From an uncultured Bacteroidota bacterium (GTDB taxonomy: Bacteria; Bacteroidota; Bacteroidia; Chitinophagales; Chitinophagaceae): a stretch of DNA of 64,000 nucleotides. The notes below the pieces were generated by a model, which saw only the letters and a program-made list of their open reading frames with translations, did not search any database and had not been told where the DNA came from. Location: the NCBI GenBank assembly GCA_903835005.1, contig CAILLK010000048.1, positions 42,788-106,787 on the forward strand, read 5' to 3'. Position numbers and translations under genes: made by a program. The stretch's first letter is position 1; each line of letters begins with the position of its first letter. Positions 54,954-62,983 of this stretch are shown here, one piece after another.

Positions 54954-56384
54954 ATGAAACACATTCATTTTATAGCAATCGGGGGGGCAATAATGCATCA
55001 GCTGGCTCTTGCATTGCAGAAAAAAGATTATATAATTACCGGCAGCGATGATGAAATAACCGATCCTGCAAAAACTAATCTGCTTAATGCCGGCCTCCTT
55101 CCTGAAAATTATGGCTGGTTTCCCGAAAAAATAGATCCATCATTATCTCCCGCTCCTTCGGATGAGCCTGCCCATAGCGATAGTCTAAGCGGGGTGAGGC
55201 CAAGGCCTGATGCAGTTGTTTTGGGCATGCACGCCCGAGCAGATAACCCTGAACTTCTGGCTGCTAAAAGCGCCGGAATCCCTGTTTATTCCTTTCCGCA
55301 ATATGTTTATGAGGTAAGCAAAAACAAGAAAAGAGTAGTTGTTGCCGGCAGCCATGGCAAAACCACAATCACTTCTATGATCATGCATATCCTTAAGCAG
55401 CAGGGCATAGATTTCGATTACCTGGTGGGCGCAAAGGTCGCTGGCTTCGATCAGTCGGTCAGGCTCACTGATGCTCCCCTTATTATTCTGGAGGGCGATG
55501 AATATCCCGCATCTGCCGAAGAGCGGAAACCCAAAATATTTTTCTATCATCCCCACATCAGCGTCTTAAGCGGCATTGCATGGGATCACATCAATGTCTT
55601 TCCTACCTATGAAATTTACTTCAGCCAGTTTCAGCAATACCTGCAGGGCATGGATAAAGGCGCAAAAGTGTTTTACAACAATGAAGACCCCGAGGTGCGG
55701 CGTGCCATACATACATCTGGAGGTGAGTTGAGCGCTGTACCCTACTCTACCCCTCCTTTTCATTACGAAAACGGCTACCCTGTAATGGATACGTCAAATG
55801 GCCCGGTAAAACTCTCCATATTCGGCAGGCACAACCTGCTCAATTTGCAGGCTGCCATCGATGTATGTATGGAACTGGGAGTATCAGAATCAAATTGCTA
55901 CAAGGCAATTGCTTCGTTTACTGGTGCAGCCCGCCGGCTCGAAAAAATCAAAGAGTCTGAACACCTGATGGTTTACCGCGATTTTGCACATGCCCCTAGT
56001 AAATTAAAAGCAACACTCGATGCGGTTCGCGAGGCTTATCCCGGCCACCACCTTGTGGCTTGTTTCGAACTCCATACCTTCAGCAGTCTCAATGAGCAGT
56101 TTCTCTCCGAATATGCCCATAGCATGGATGCCGCCGATGATGCTATTGTTTATTTCAGCCACCATGCCCTGGATCTGAAAGGATTGCCGGCCCTGGATCC
56201 CGTGGCTGTAAAAAAATACTTCGGGCGCCCTGATATTCAGGTCATTGATGAAAGGAAAAAACTCGAAGACGCAGTGAAGATCAGTATGGCAGGAAAAGGC
56301 AAGCCCGTATTTTTATTACTCATGAGTTCAGGAACTTTCGATGGAATTGACTGGAATACCTTAAGTTCGCACTCTATTTTATAA
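54954..56384 (+). CDS. mpl: Mpl-like Mur ligase (murein tripeptide recycling)
   Basis: Cytoplasmic Mur ligase that by family attaches L-Ala-gamma-D-Glu-meso-DAP to UDP-MurNAc, reusing wall peptide. Rossmann start is 'HIHFIAIGGAIMHQLALAL', the ATP site is GSHGKTT (residues 132-138), then 'LEGDEYPAS', 'ISVLSGIAWDHINVFPTYE' and 'FGRHNLLNLQAAI'. 'YRDFAHAPSKLKATL' marks the C-terminal domain. The meso-DAP-type ligase Mpl fits better than MurC, since length is 476 and the His-Ala-Pro motif is present. Residues 62-85, rich in Ser/Pro and ending GVRPRP, look like an insertion between two Rossmann strands. The DEDDh exonuclease gene follows by eight bases. Confidence 0.9.
   Translation: MKHIHFIAIGGAIMHQLALALQKKDYIITGSDDEITDPAKTNLLNAGLLPENYGWFPEKIDPSLSPAPSDEPAHSDSLSGVRPRPDAVVLGMHARADNPELLAAKSAGIPVYSFPQYVYEVSKNKKRVVVAGSHGKTTITSMIMHILKQQGIDFDYLVGAKVAGFDQSVRLTDAPLIILEGDEYPASAEERKPKIFFYHPHISVLSGIAWDHINVFPTYEIYFSQFQQYLQGMDKGAKVFYNNEDPEVRRAIHTSGGELSAVPYSTPPFHYENGYPVMDTSNGPVKLSIFGRHNLLNLQAAIDVCMELGVSESNCYKAIASFTGAARRLEKIKESEHLMVYRDFAHAPSKLKATLDAVREAYPGHHLVACFELHTFSSLNEQFLSEYAHSMDAADDAIVYFSHHALDLKGLPALDPVAVKKYFGRPDIQVIDERKKLEDAVKISMAGKGKPVFLLLMSSGTFDGIDWNTLSSHSIL
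55137..55208 (+). repeat. Probable in-frame palindromic insertion in the Mur ligase gene
   Basis: These 72 bases encode residues 62-85 (Ser/Pro-rich, ending VRPR). They contain GCTCC-TTCG-G..GAGC, a UUCG-type hairpin, and end GCGGGGTGAGGCC, a tail I associate with dispersed repeats that insert in frame in Bacteroidota. The flanking protein is well conserved across the gap. No second copy is in the window. Confidence 0.5.
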
Positions 56385-56392
56385 TTGCATCC

Positions 56393-57178
56393 ATGCCCAA
56401 GCTCAATTTAAAAAGACCCATTATCTTTTTCGACCTCGAAACAACCGGAACCGACAATGCCAAAGACCGTATTGTAGAACTGGCACTTGTGAAAATAGCG
56501 CCCGATGGAAAGCGCGAAAAATACGTGAAAAGAATAAATCCGGGCATACCTATTCCTCCGGAGGTTACCCTGATCCATGGCATTTCTGATGAGGATGTAA
56601 AAAACTGCCAGACATTTAAGCAGATCGCCCATTCGCTTTACGACTGGATGAGGGGTTGCGACCTGGGAGGGTACAATTCCAGCAAATTCGATCTGCCCCT
56701 GCTGGCCGAAGAATTCCTCAGGGCTGGCATAAATGTAGATTTTACAGAAAGGCACATGATAGATGTGCAGCAGATATTTTTCAAAATGGAAGCCCGCACA
56801 CTCAGCGCGGCCTACCAGTTTTATTGCCACAAAGACCTCGAAAACGCGCACAGCGCCGAGGCAGATATTAATGCAACAATCGACGTACTTGAAGCGCAGC
56901 TGGACCGGTATACCGAAATCGGCCACGATGTCCCCACCCTGCACCAGTTTACCCATACCGAAGAATATGTGGATTTTGCCCGCCGCATAGTGATGAAGGA
57001 CGGTCAACCTGTGTTTAATTTCGGGAAATATAAGGGCCGCAAAGTGGAAGATGTATTCACCAGTGAGCCCCAGTATTACGACTGGATGATGCAGGCTGAT
57101 TTCGCACTGCATACCAAACAAAAAATTTCAGAGATCCTGAACCGGATGAAATTGAAAAAAACAGGGTTTAAGTCTTAA
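56393..57178 (+). CDS. DEDDh 3'-5' exonuclease (DnaQ-like)
   Basis: A 261-residue cytoplasmic exonuclease. Exo I is 'FFDLETTG' with D14 and E16, Exo II is 'GYNSSKFDLPLL' (Asp in KFD) and Exo III is 'HSAEADINATIDVL' (His and Asp). A C-terminal piece has 'FARRIVMKDGQPVFNFGKYKGRKV', a small domain often seen C-terminal to Bacteroidota DnaQ-like enzymes. It may trim DNA 3' ends in repair or proofreading. It follows the Mur ligase by eight bases, so the two may share a transcript without obvious functional link. Confidence 0.93.
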   Translation: MPKLNLKRPIIFFDLETTGTDNAKDRIVELALVKIAPDGKREKYVKRINPGIPIPPEVTLIHGISDEDVKNCQTFKQIAHSLYDWMRGCDLGGYNSSKFDLPLLAEEFLRAGINVDFTERHMIDVQQIFFKMEARTLSAAYQFYCHKDLENAHSAEADINATIDVLEAQLDRYTEIGHDVPTLHQFTHTEEYVDFARRIVMKDGQPVFNFGKYKGRKVEDVFTSEPQYYDWMMQADFALHTKQKISEILNRMKLKKTGFKS

Positions 57179-57316
57179 TACTAACTGATTATTATTCTCC
57201 CTGCCCCGGCTACGGCTTTTTTTGTAAAAAACATACATACTGAACAACTTTTGCAAACATTTTTCAAGATAAATCATTCCATAATCATTATTTTGCCGCC
57301 TAATTTAAGAGTCTGA

Positions 57317-58018
57317 TTGAATAAACTAGTAATTATACCGACCTATAACGAAAAGGAGAACATCGAAAAGATTGCCCGCAAGGTATTTTCTTTGCCGGGT
57401 GGTTTTCACCTGTTGGTGGTCGATGATGGCTCTCCTGATGGCACTGCAACTATTGTAAAAACACTGCAGAACGAATTCGCCGGTAAATTGCACATCCTCG
57501 AACGATCCGGTAAACTGGGCTTGGGTACTGCATATATTGCTGGTTTTAAATGGGCACTGCAAAAAGACTATGAATACATCTTTGAGATGGATGCCGATTT
57601 CTCGCACGACCCCGAAGACCTTACCCGCCTCTACGAAGCCTGTGCAAAAGGTGCCGACATGGCTGTAGGCTCAAGGTACACCAAAGGCGGCAAAGTAGTC
57701 AACTGGCCGTGGGACCGCATTTTCATATCAAAAGGCGGCGCCCTCTATACCAAAATGATTTTGTGGATGCCCGTCAATGACCCCACTGCCGGCTTTGTAT
57801 GCTACAGCCGCAAAGTGTTGTCAACCATTCCGCTCGATGAAGTACATTTTATAGGTTATGCCTTCCAGATCGAAATGAAATACCGCGCCTGGAAACTGGG
57901 CTTTAAAATCTCCGAAGTCCCCATTACCTTCCGCGACCGCAAAGAAGGCGTCTCTAAAATGAGCAGCGGCATAGTTAAAGAAGCCATGCTGGGGGTTTGG
58001 AAAATGCGGGGGTTTTAG
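57317..58018 (+). CDS. Polyprenol-phosphate mannosyltransferase-like GT2 (Dpm1-like)
   Basis: A 233-residue GT2 enzyme with 'LVIIPTYNEKENIEKI', 'LLVVDDGSPDGTATIV', the DxD-like 'FEMDADFSHDPED', 'AVGSRYTKGGKVVNWPW' and 'VHFIGYAFQIEMKYRAW'. There is no C-terminal transmembrane domain, as in soluble Dpm1. It should transfer a sugar (mannose or glucose) from a nucleotide donor to polyprenyl phosphate at the membrane. The start is TTG at 57317; no ATG fits the conserved N-terminus. It could feed the TMTC-like protein (11994) or the membrane protein at 51746, but they are far apart. Confidence 0.93.
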   Translation: MNKLVIIPTYNEKENIEKIARKVFSLPGGFHLLVVDDGSPDGTATIVKTLQNEFAGKLHILERSGKLGLGTAYIAGFKWALQKDYEYIFEMDADFSHDPEDLTRLYEACAKGADMAVGSRYTKGGKVVNWPWDRIFISKGGALYTKMILWMPVNDPTAGFVCYSRKVLSTIPLDEVHFIGYAFQIEMKYRAWKLGFKISEVPITFRDRKEGVSKMSSGIVKEAMLGVWKMRGF

Positions 58019-58218
58019 GAATAATTGCTCAAATCCGCTATCAACCTAATCAACTTCAATTTATTTTCAAAATGCTTCAAAAGAATTTCAAAAATTTCTG
58101 GTTTTTGTAGTTTTATTCCACACTTTTTTTTGCGGTGTATTGTTTCACATTGGCTTGCAACTAGCCAGTTTGTGGCTGCATGATCTGCCTCATTCTCCCG
58201 TAGTTTGAGATCTGCCAA
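58015..58218 (-). CDS. Small ORF overlapping the zeta-toxin-like gene (uncertain)
   Basis: A 67-residue ORF on the same strand as the zeta-like gene. Its ATG lies inside the last 29 bases of that gene, in another frame, so it could be a coupled third gene of the cassette. The protein is mixed in charge ('MADLKLRENEADHAATNW', then Lys-rich, 'EILLKHFENKLKLIRLIADL') and has amphipathic character. I see no known motif. Its stop lies four bases into the 3' end of the convergent GT2 gene. It may be only a chance ORF. Confidence 0.35.
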   Translation of the reverse strand: MADLKLRENEADHAATNWLVASQCETIHRKKKCGIKLQKPEIFEILLKHFENKLKLIRLIADLSNYS

Positions 58219-58984
58219 TGTGAGTTTGTTTGTTTAAGTAATATTCGATGAACCAACCTGGTAGAGTGGCCGGATCGAATTCATCCCAGTTTTTTTTGCC
58301 ATCCGTAACTTTGAAATGGGCTACGAGCTGATGCTGATCCGGGCCAAAAGAATTGTCGAAGAAATAGGCCTGATATGCCAGTTGTGCTGCAGCATACATA
58401 AGATCTAGCGATTTTATGTAGCGCTCTCTGATCCTGTTTTCTGGCACATTATGCCCATTGGATGCCACCCTCAACTTTACCCTTTCCACATTAATTTCAG
58501 GGTTGGATGTGGTTACGAAATACAAGTACACTTTGTAGCCTAGGCTGTTGGCCTGCTCCATGAACTGCACCTTGCTGAAGTGTGAGAATACAGTTTCCAT
58601 AGTGCATTTTTTCCCTGCCTGCAGCAACTGATCAATCAGGAAATTGGAAAGCAACTGGGCAACCATTTCAACAAGGTTTTTTGCATTAAGTTCAACATTA
58701 TCTCCGGTTAGGGTTATTGCTTCATAAAGGGCTTCTTCATTAAATCCGTTACGGAACAATCCTGAAATAGAAGCGTATTCAGCCAGATGGACCATTGTTA
58801 TTTTGTCCATCTCATAAGTTGCAAAAGTAAAAGTGCCTTTTGCCAGGTCAACTGCAATATCATCGGCGTTTACATATACGCCAAAGTCTAAAGGACGGCC
58901 ATTTACCAATGAATTCCTTGCATTTTTTATTATGGTGGACTTGCCCGAACCATTAGGCCCGGCAAACAGGCGGAATCTTTTCAT
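58190..58984 (-). CDS. Zeta-toxin-like P-loop ATPase/kinase
   Basis: A 264-residue P-loop protein with Walker A 'LFAGPNGSGKST' at residues 6-17. 'VNADDIAVDL' is the Asp-containing segment that follows, then a long helical part and 'TMETVFSHFSKVQFMEQANSLGYKVYLYFVTTSNPEINVERVKLRVASNGH' with the R-rich lid and 'RIRERYIKSLDLM'. This matches zeta-toxin-like enzymes, which phosphorylate UDP-GlcNAc or related substrates. I chose the ATG at 58984, since the family begins 'MKRFRLFAGPNG'. It follows the 111-residue gene by five bases. The pair looks like a toxin-antitoxin operon; toxicity is not shown. Confidence 0.8.
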   Translation of the reverse strand: MKRFRLFAGPNGSGKSTIIKNARNSLVNGRPLDFGVYVNADDIAVDLAKGTFTFATYEMDKITMVHLAEYASISGLFRNGFNEEALYEAITLTGDNVELNAKNLVEMVAQLLSNFLIDQLLQAGKKCTMETVFSHFSKVQFMEQANSLGYKVYLYFVTTSNPEINVERVKLRVASNGHNVPENRIRERYIKSLDLMYAAAQLAYQAYFFDNSFGPDQHQLVAHFKVTDGKKNWDEFDPATLPGWFIEYYLNKQTHIGRSQTTGE

Positions 58985-58989
58985 ACAGA

Positions 58990-59325
58990 TCAATAAAGGA
59001 TGATGTTGGCAGGACGGGGAACCACTTTCAGTTCTGTAATTTTTTCTCTGGTGCCGTCTGCAAAAATCTTTACTACCCATCCATCCTCTGCAATAACATT
59101 GTACCCCATAACAGTCATTGCATTTGCTGCGGCATTAGTAAAAGCCGTATTGACTATCTCCTTCAATATTTCTGTAGTCAATTCATCATCATCATCAGTC
59201 GAATCGCCATTCTTATGCGTATCGCCTTTAACCAAGACAGGTTCACTCAGCGATTTATTATCTGTTTTTACTGATTCGGTCTTAATGGCCTCTGGTTTAG
59301 ATTTAACTATTGTTGTCCTGCTCAT
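58990..59325 (-). CDS. Candidate antitoxin of zeta-like toxin
   Basis: A 111-residue protein with a Lys/Ser-rich, probably disordered start, then an acidic Asp-run ('STDDDDEL') and a folded end with 'DGWVVKIFADGTREKITEL'. The last part resembles the short antitoxin-like proteins that precede zeta toxins in Bacteroidota. I chose the ATG at 59325; the longer frame opened at 59448 has an unlikely N-terminus. Its stop lies five bases before the zeta-like gene, so the two are co-transcribed, the usual antitoxin-first order. Binding to the toxin is inferred from context. Confidence 0.65.
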   Translation of the reverse strand: MSRTTIVKSKPEAIKTESVKTDNKSLSEPVLVKGDTHKNGDSTDDDDELTTEILKEIVNTAFTNAAANAMTVMGYNVIAEDGWVVKIFADGTREKITELKVVPRPANIILY

Positions 59326-59490
59326 ATAGGTATCCGGTTTTCTATAATCTATTATAAAGTTACGAAAATATTGAGATGGAAAATCGCAATGTCTTATAAA
59401 TATTTCATAAAGCAAATAAACAATAAGAACACAATGCCCGGACAACAAATCCTTCCATTTTCAAACAACTCATATCACATTCCAATGCCG

Positions 59491-59580
59491 GTGATAACTT
59501 ATCACCTTATCAAACTATCAACCATAAACCCATCAACTAACGACTAAGGACTTACGACTTACGACTTACGACTTATCAAC
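59491..59580. repeat. TTATCAAC-word and 7-bp tandem repeat
   Basis: A run of TTATCACC/TTATCAAAC/CTATCAACC words (59491-59540) is followed by about 3.5 copies of the 7-base unit CTTACGA (59551-59575). The words match those at 39681-39743. The tandem part forms the last codons and stop of the WbqC gene on the minus strand. Confidence 0.65.
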
Positions 59581-60164
59581 CACCCCCTCGCCCCCGGACC
59601 TTCTGAAAACAACAAATCCAGAATACTCAGGTCAGCCTGAAAGCCTATCCGGTCTTCAAATACCTGGTAATACCTCGGGAAATCAACAGGGGCATTTCCG
59701 GCAATCCTCAGGTCTTTAACTTCAGGCGCATATTCTTTCTGGTAGGTATCTGTTAGTTCAGTTCTCAATGGCAGCTTCAGTTGTTTTTGGGCCCATTCCA
59801 GCGCAGCAATATTAAAATCAGTGAGATAAGTGAACTTCTGCTCATACAGCGGCCTAAGGCTGTCTTCATAATGATCAAAAAACGGCGACCTTTTATACAC
59901 CGATACCAGTGTGCGCCAGTGCTGCACCTGCCACCGCTCTTCATTAAATATCTGAACACCGCTCATAGGTTCGCGCTGGTTGCGGCCTTTAACCAGGGGC
60001 ACAGTGAGCAAAATCGGGTTGTTGGCGCCCGAGATACGGTACCGGTTGCGGTAGCTCATTTTACTGAAATGCTCCCCTTTGTCCAGAATCACAAGGCCTG
60101 CCCCTGCCACCTGCATCCACCAGCCTGTGTTCGGAAATGTAAGAAACGGGGATACAATAGTCAT
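59559..60164 (-). CDS. WbqC family protein
   Basis: A 201-residue protein of the WbqC-like family: 'LTFPNTGWWMQVAGAGLVILDKGEHFSKMSYRNRYRISG' holds the conserved 'Y..NR..I' segment, then 'LLTVPLVKGRNQREPMSGVQI' and 'WQVQHWRTLVSVYKRSPFFDHYEDSLRPLYEQKFTYLTDFN'. WbqC proteins are found in O-antigen clusters and may be sugar-modifying enzymes, but the reaction is not known. The C-terminal residues are encoded by the 7-base repeat, so the native end may be altered. The -7 element at 60170-60177 ends five bases before the ATG. Confidence 0.92.
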   Translation of the reverse strand: MTIVSPFLTFPNTGWWMQVAGAGLVILDKGEHFSKMSYRNRYRISGANNPILLTVPLVKGRNQREPMSGVQIFNEERWQVQHWRTLVSVYKRSPFFDHYEDSLRPLYEQKFTYLTDFNIAALEWAQKQLKLPLRTELTDTYQKEYAPEVKDLRIAGNAPVDFPRYYQVFEDRIGFQADLSILDLLFSEGPGARGWLISRKS

Positions 60165-60169
60165 TGCTG

Positions 60170-60177
60170 CAAATGTA
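60170..60177 (-). promoter_or_regulatory. -7 promoter element of the WbqC gene
   Basis: CAAATGTA on the plus strand reads TACATTTG on the minus strand (TAnnTTTG), ending five bases before the WbqC ATG at 60164. Transcription would start at or within a base or two of the ATG, which predicts a leaderless transcript. Confidence 0.45.
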
Positions 60178-60239
60178 AATACAAAAAACTTTTAACAGTA
60201 GGGTTAGTCTAATTAGGCATTTAGGGTGCAATTTGGGTT

Positions 60240-60247
60240 TATATTTG
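60240..60247 (+). promoter_or_regulatory. -7 promoter element of the GWxTD gene
   Basis: TATATTTG (TAnnTTTG), 17 bases before the ATG at 60265. An earlier in-frame ATG at 60226 lies upstream of it, so the shorter protein is preferred. Confidence 0.5.
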
Positions 60248-60264
60248 TTCAAAATATTTTAAGA

Positions 60265-61767
60265 ATGGTCAGAAAGGCTGGTATGTTGATTTTGATGCTG
60301 TTTTATATCACCAGGTCTGTAGCCATAGATGCATCGGTTTCGCACACCCTTTTCTACAAACCCGATCCTGCCCAAACCGGTAAACTGCTGCCTGAACTGG
60401 AGGCATATTGGCAAATCAACCCAAAAACGCTGCATTACAACCTCACACCTGAAAAAACAATAGTTGCCCGCATAAAAACCGATATCCTGTTCACCGACAG
60501 TTCGGGTATCATCAGAGAAGACCACTACATTCTGCAGACGGTGCCAAGGACCAATGTACAGGAACTCCGCACCCACAGTATCCTGGAGCTGCGCAGATAC
60601 ACCCTTTCGCCTGGCTTCATTCATATGAAGCTGGTCATGACCGACCTGAACGACAGCACCAACAAGTTCTCTTTAACAGACACATTTACAATACCTGCGC
60701 CGGCAAATACTGTTTACTTCAGCGGCCTGCAGCTGCTGGACACCATCATCCCTTCAGCTGCCCAGACCAATTTCTTAAAAAACGGGGTACAGCAGGTTCC
60801 GGAATGTGCCAATTTCCTCGACGACAATAAGCAAACCCTCAACTACTATGCCGAGCGATACCTGACCTATAAAATTGCAAAAACGGAATACCCCTTGTTT
60901 CAAAGGGTCATGATTTCAAAAAATGATGATGAGGCCTACTTTGCAAGTTTCAATAAAAAAGACTCCATCAAAGAAGAATCGTCGGCTAGGGTTTCAGGCA
61001 ACTTTGCTATCAGCTCTTTACCATCTGGCAACTATACCCTGAGGGTATTGCTCGAAAATAAAAACCATGACCCTATTGCCTCCCAAACCTTGTTTTTCCA
61101 GCGCTACAATAAGCACCCTACGCCCCTCGTTCCCGACACTGCAAAAGCCGTTGCTGCAAAGTCGGCATCTGATACCGGTTTTGAAAAAGTTACTATACTG
61201 AACCTGAAAAAAACTTTTATAGCCAGATATTCCCTGAGTGAGGTAAGAGCAATACTTAAAATGCTGTTACCTTTCAGCGATGCCGTTGGAACTTCAACTA
61301 TCCGCAACTTTCTGAAAAAACCCGACGAGTTGTACATGCGGTATTATGTATACAACTACTTCTTAAACATAGACAAGGACGACCCGGAGAAAGCCTGGAA
61401 AGAATTCTCGAAAAAAATTGAAAATGTAATTGATCTGTATTCCAGCCATGGCGTGCCGGGTTATGAAACAGATAGGGGTATCATTTTCCTGCGTTACGGC
61501 AAGCCCGATGATATTATAACCGTTGAAAGTGAAAACGGCAGTGTGCCCTATGAAATCTGGCGATACAACCAGATAACGCAGATCAACCGTAAAGAAATCA
61601 CAGATGCCTTCTTCCTTTTCTACCGGCAGGTTCAGGGTTTATCCGATTTCAGAATACTTCATTCTTCTGTCGACGGGGAAGCCAAAAACATGAACTGGAG
61701 GGGCACACTGTATACTTCAGGAAGCAATCAGGCTTCAAGAGCTGAAGAGTATATCGGCAACAGGTAA
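60265..61767 (+). CDS. GWxTD domain-containing protein
   Basis: A 500-residue exported protein. A hydrophobic leader is followed by two beta-rich domains and a C-terminal GWxTD domain whose hallmark is here GYETDRG (Tyr replacing Trp) in 'GVPGYETDRGIIFLRYGKPDDIITVE', with 'YEIWRYNQI' and 'FFLFYRQVQGLSDFRILHS' downstream. The domain is common in Bacteroidota and Acidobacteriota lipoproteins and secreted proteins; its function is not known. The start at 60265 gives a signal peptide (MVRKAGMLILMLFY). Convergent with the CDF transporter. Confidence 0.9.
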   Translation: MVRKAGMLILMLFYITRSVAIDASVSHTLFYKPDPAQTGKLLPELEAYWQINPKTLHYNLTPEKTIVARIKTDILFTDSSGIIREDHYILQTVPRTNVQELRTHSILELRRYTLSPGFIHMKLVMTDLNDSTNKFSLTDTFTIPAPANTVYFSGLQLLDTIIPSAAQTNFLKNGVQQVPECANFLDDNKQTLNYYAERYLTYKIAKTEYPLFQRVMISKNDDEAYFASFNKKDSIKEESSARVSGNFAISSLPSGNYTLRVLLENKNHDPIASQTLFFQRYNKHPTPLVPDTAKAVAAKSASDTGFEKVTILNLKKTFIARYSLSEVRAILKMLLPFSDAVGTSTIRNFLKKPDELYMRYYVYNYFLNIDKDDPEKAWKEFSKKIENVIDLYSSHGVPGYETDRGIIFLRYGKPDDIITVESENGSVPYEIWRYNQITQINRKEITDAFFLFYRQVQGLSDFRILHSSVDGEAKNMNWRGTLYTSGSNQASRAEEYIGNR

Positions 61768-61783
61768 TCAAGGCCCATAAACC

Positions 61784-62773
61784 TTAGTGTGCAGCCCCTT
61801 TGCCATGTTCGGCATTGGCCCATACATTGTCTGTCACCCACTCCATCTGCTTATCCGGTTTTGCTTTGCGCACCTTGCAGTTTTCCATGGCGCACAGCCT
61901 GCACTGGTAGTCTTTGCAGCCGTCTATATGTATAAACAGCTCCACCTGGCTCCCGAATTTAGACTTGATCAGTTTTTCCAGCTGCTGAATTTCATTGTCT
62001 GCTTCATTAACCGTGTAGTACCAGGGCATGGTCATATGCGCGTCCACATGCATCAGGTTGCCATACTGTATCACCCGCAGATTATGCAGGTCTATCCATT
62101 GCGGCTTCCTGCTGGCCTGCAGCAGGGCTATCACTTCCTTAAGCAGGGTTACGTCCATTTCATCCATTATGCCCGATATGGAGCGGCGCAGCACTTTATA
62201 ACCCGTAATCATAATGATACAGGCAAAACACAGTGCTACAGCCCCGTCCAGCCACTGATACCTGTTACCGGTAAGTATAATGAGCAGCAACCCGATGATT
62301 ATCGCTACCGTCGACCATGCATCGGTCTGCAGGTGCTTCCCTGCCGACTCCAGTATCATGGAGTTGTTTTTCTTCCCCTTTTTTTCAGCATATTTCCCTG
62401 CCAGAAAATTAACGCCTCCCGCTGCCGCTACAATCAGCAGGCCCAGGTCCAGCTTCTGCAGCGGATGAGGCACCAGTAAATGCTGAATAGCCTCAAAAAT
62501 GATAACAAAACCAGAGAGGACGATCAAAGTACCTTCTACTGCCGATGACAAAAACTCAGCTTTACCATGCCCGTAGGGATGATTGGTATCGCGGGGCATC
62601 GCCGCCAGTGTTATGCTGAAAAGGCCCAGGAAACCCGCTATCATGTTTACTATGCCCTCCAGTGCATCGGTAAGCACGGTAACAGACCCTGTAAGGTACC
62701 AGGCAAATATTTTTGCCAGAAACAAGACCACTGAAAGTAAGGCTATATTACGCTGAATGGTTACTGGCTTCAT
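61784..62773 (-). CDS. Cation diffusion facilitator (CDF) with Cys-rich tail
   Basis: A 329-residue inner-membrane metal exporter of the CDF family with six helices. TM2 carries 'TDALEGIVNMIAG' (D36) and the TM2-TM3 loop 'DTNHPYGHGKAEF' (H65, H69); TM5 has the metal-site acidic/His residues expected for Zn2+/Cd2+-type transporters. The cytoplasmic C-terminal domain has 'MHVDAHMTMPWYYTVNEAD' and 'VELFIHIDGC', followed by four Cys (C286, C291, C294, C299) in an unusual extension, which could bind metal. Exports Zn2+ or a related ion with proton antiport. Convergent with the GWxTD gene (16-base gap). Confidence 0.93.
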   Translation of the reverse strand: MKPVTIQRNIALLSVVLFLAKIFAWYLTGSVTVLTDALEGIVNMIAGFLGLFSITLAAMPRDTNHPYGHGKAEFLSSAVEGTLIVLSGFVIIFEAIQHLLVPHPLQKLDLGLLIVAAAGGVNFLAGKYAEKKGKKNNSMILESAGKHLQTDAWSTVAIIIGLLLIILTGNRYQWLDGAVALCFACIIMITGYKVLRRSISGIMDEMDVTLLKEVIALLQASRKPQWIDLHNLRVIQYGNLMHVDAHMTMPWYYTVNEADNEIQQLEKLIKSKFGSQVELFIHIDGCKDYQCRLCAMENCKVRKAKPDKQMEWVTDNVWANAEHGKGAAH

Positions 62774-62960
62774 GAATAATTATGAACCGGTAAAGGTAGT
62801 ACTAATTCGTCCTCCTTTTTTGAGTTGATATTTAAAACAGACATTACAAAGATCAGAAATAAATAGCCTTAAAAATGCCAAATTCCTGAGTTTCCACCTG
62901 AAAAATACTATATAAAATCAAAAAATATTGGAATTAATACACTTTTTCCAATTTTTATAC

Positions 62961-62968
62961 TACTTTTG
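62961..62968 (+). promoter_or_regulatory. -7 promoter element of the last hypothetical gene
   Basis: TACTTTTG (TAnnTTTG) ends 16 bases before the ATG at 62984. An in-frame start at 62966 lies within this motif and is therefore unlikely. Confidence 0.5.
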
Positions 62969-62983
62969 TGTAAATTACTTACT

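Noticed and set aside
56408..57121. 237-residue ORF antisense to the exonuclease
   Set aside because: The sense strand encodes a complete DEDDh motif set; the antisense frame has no family signature.
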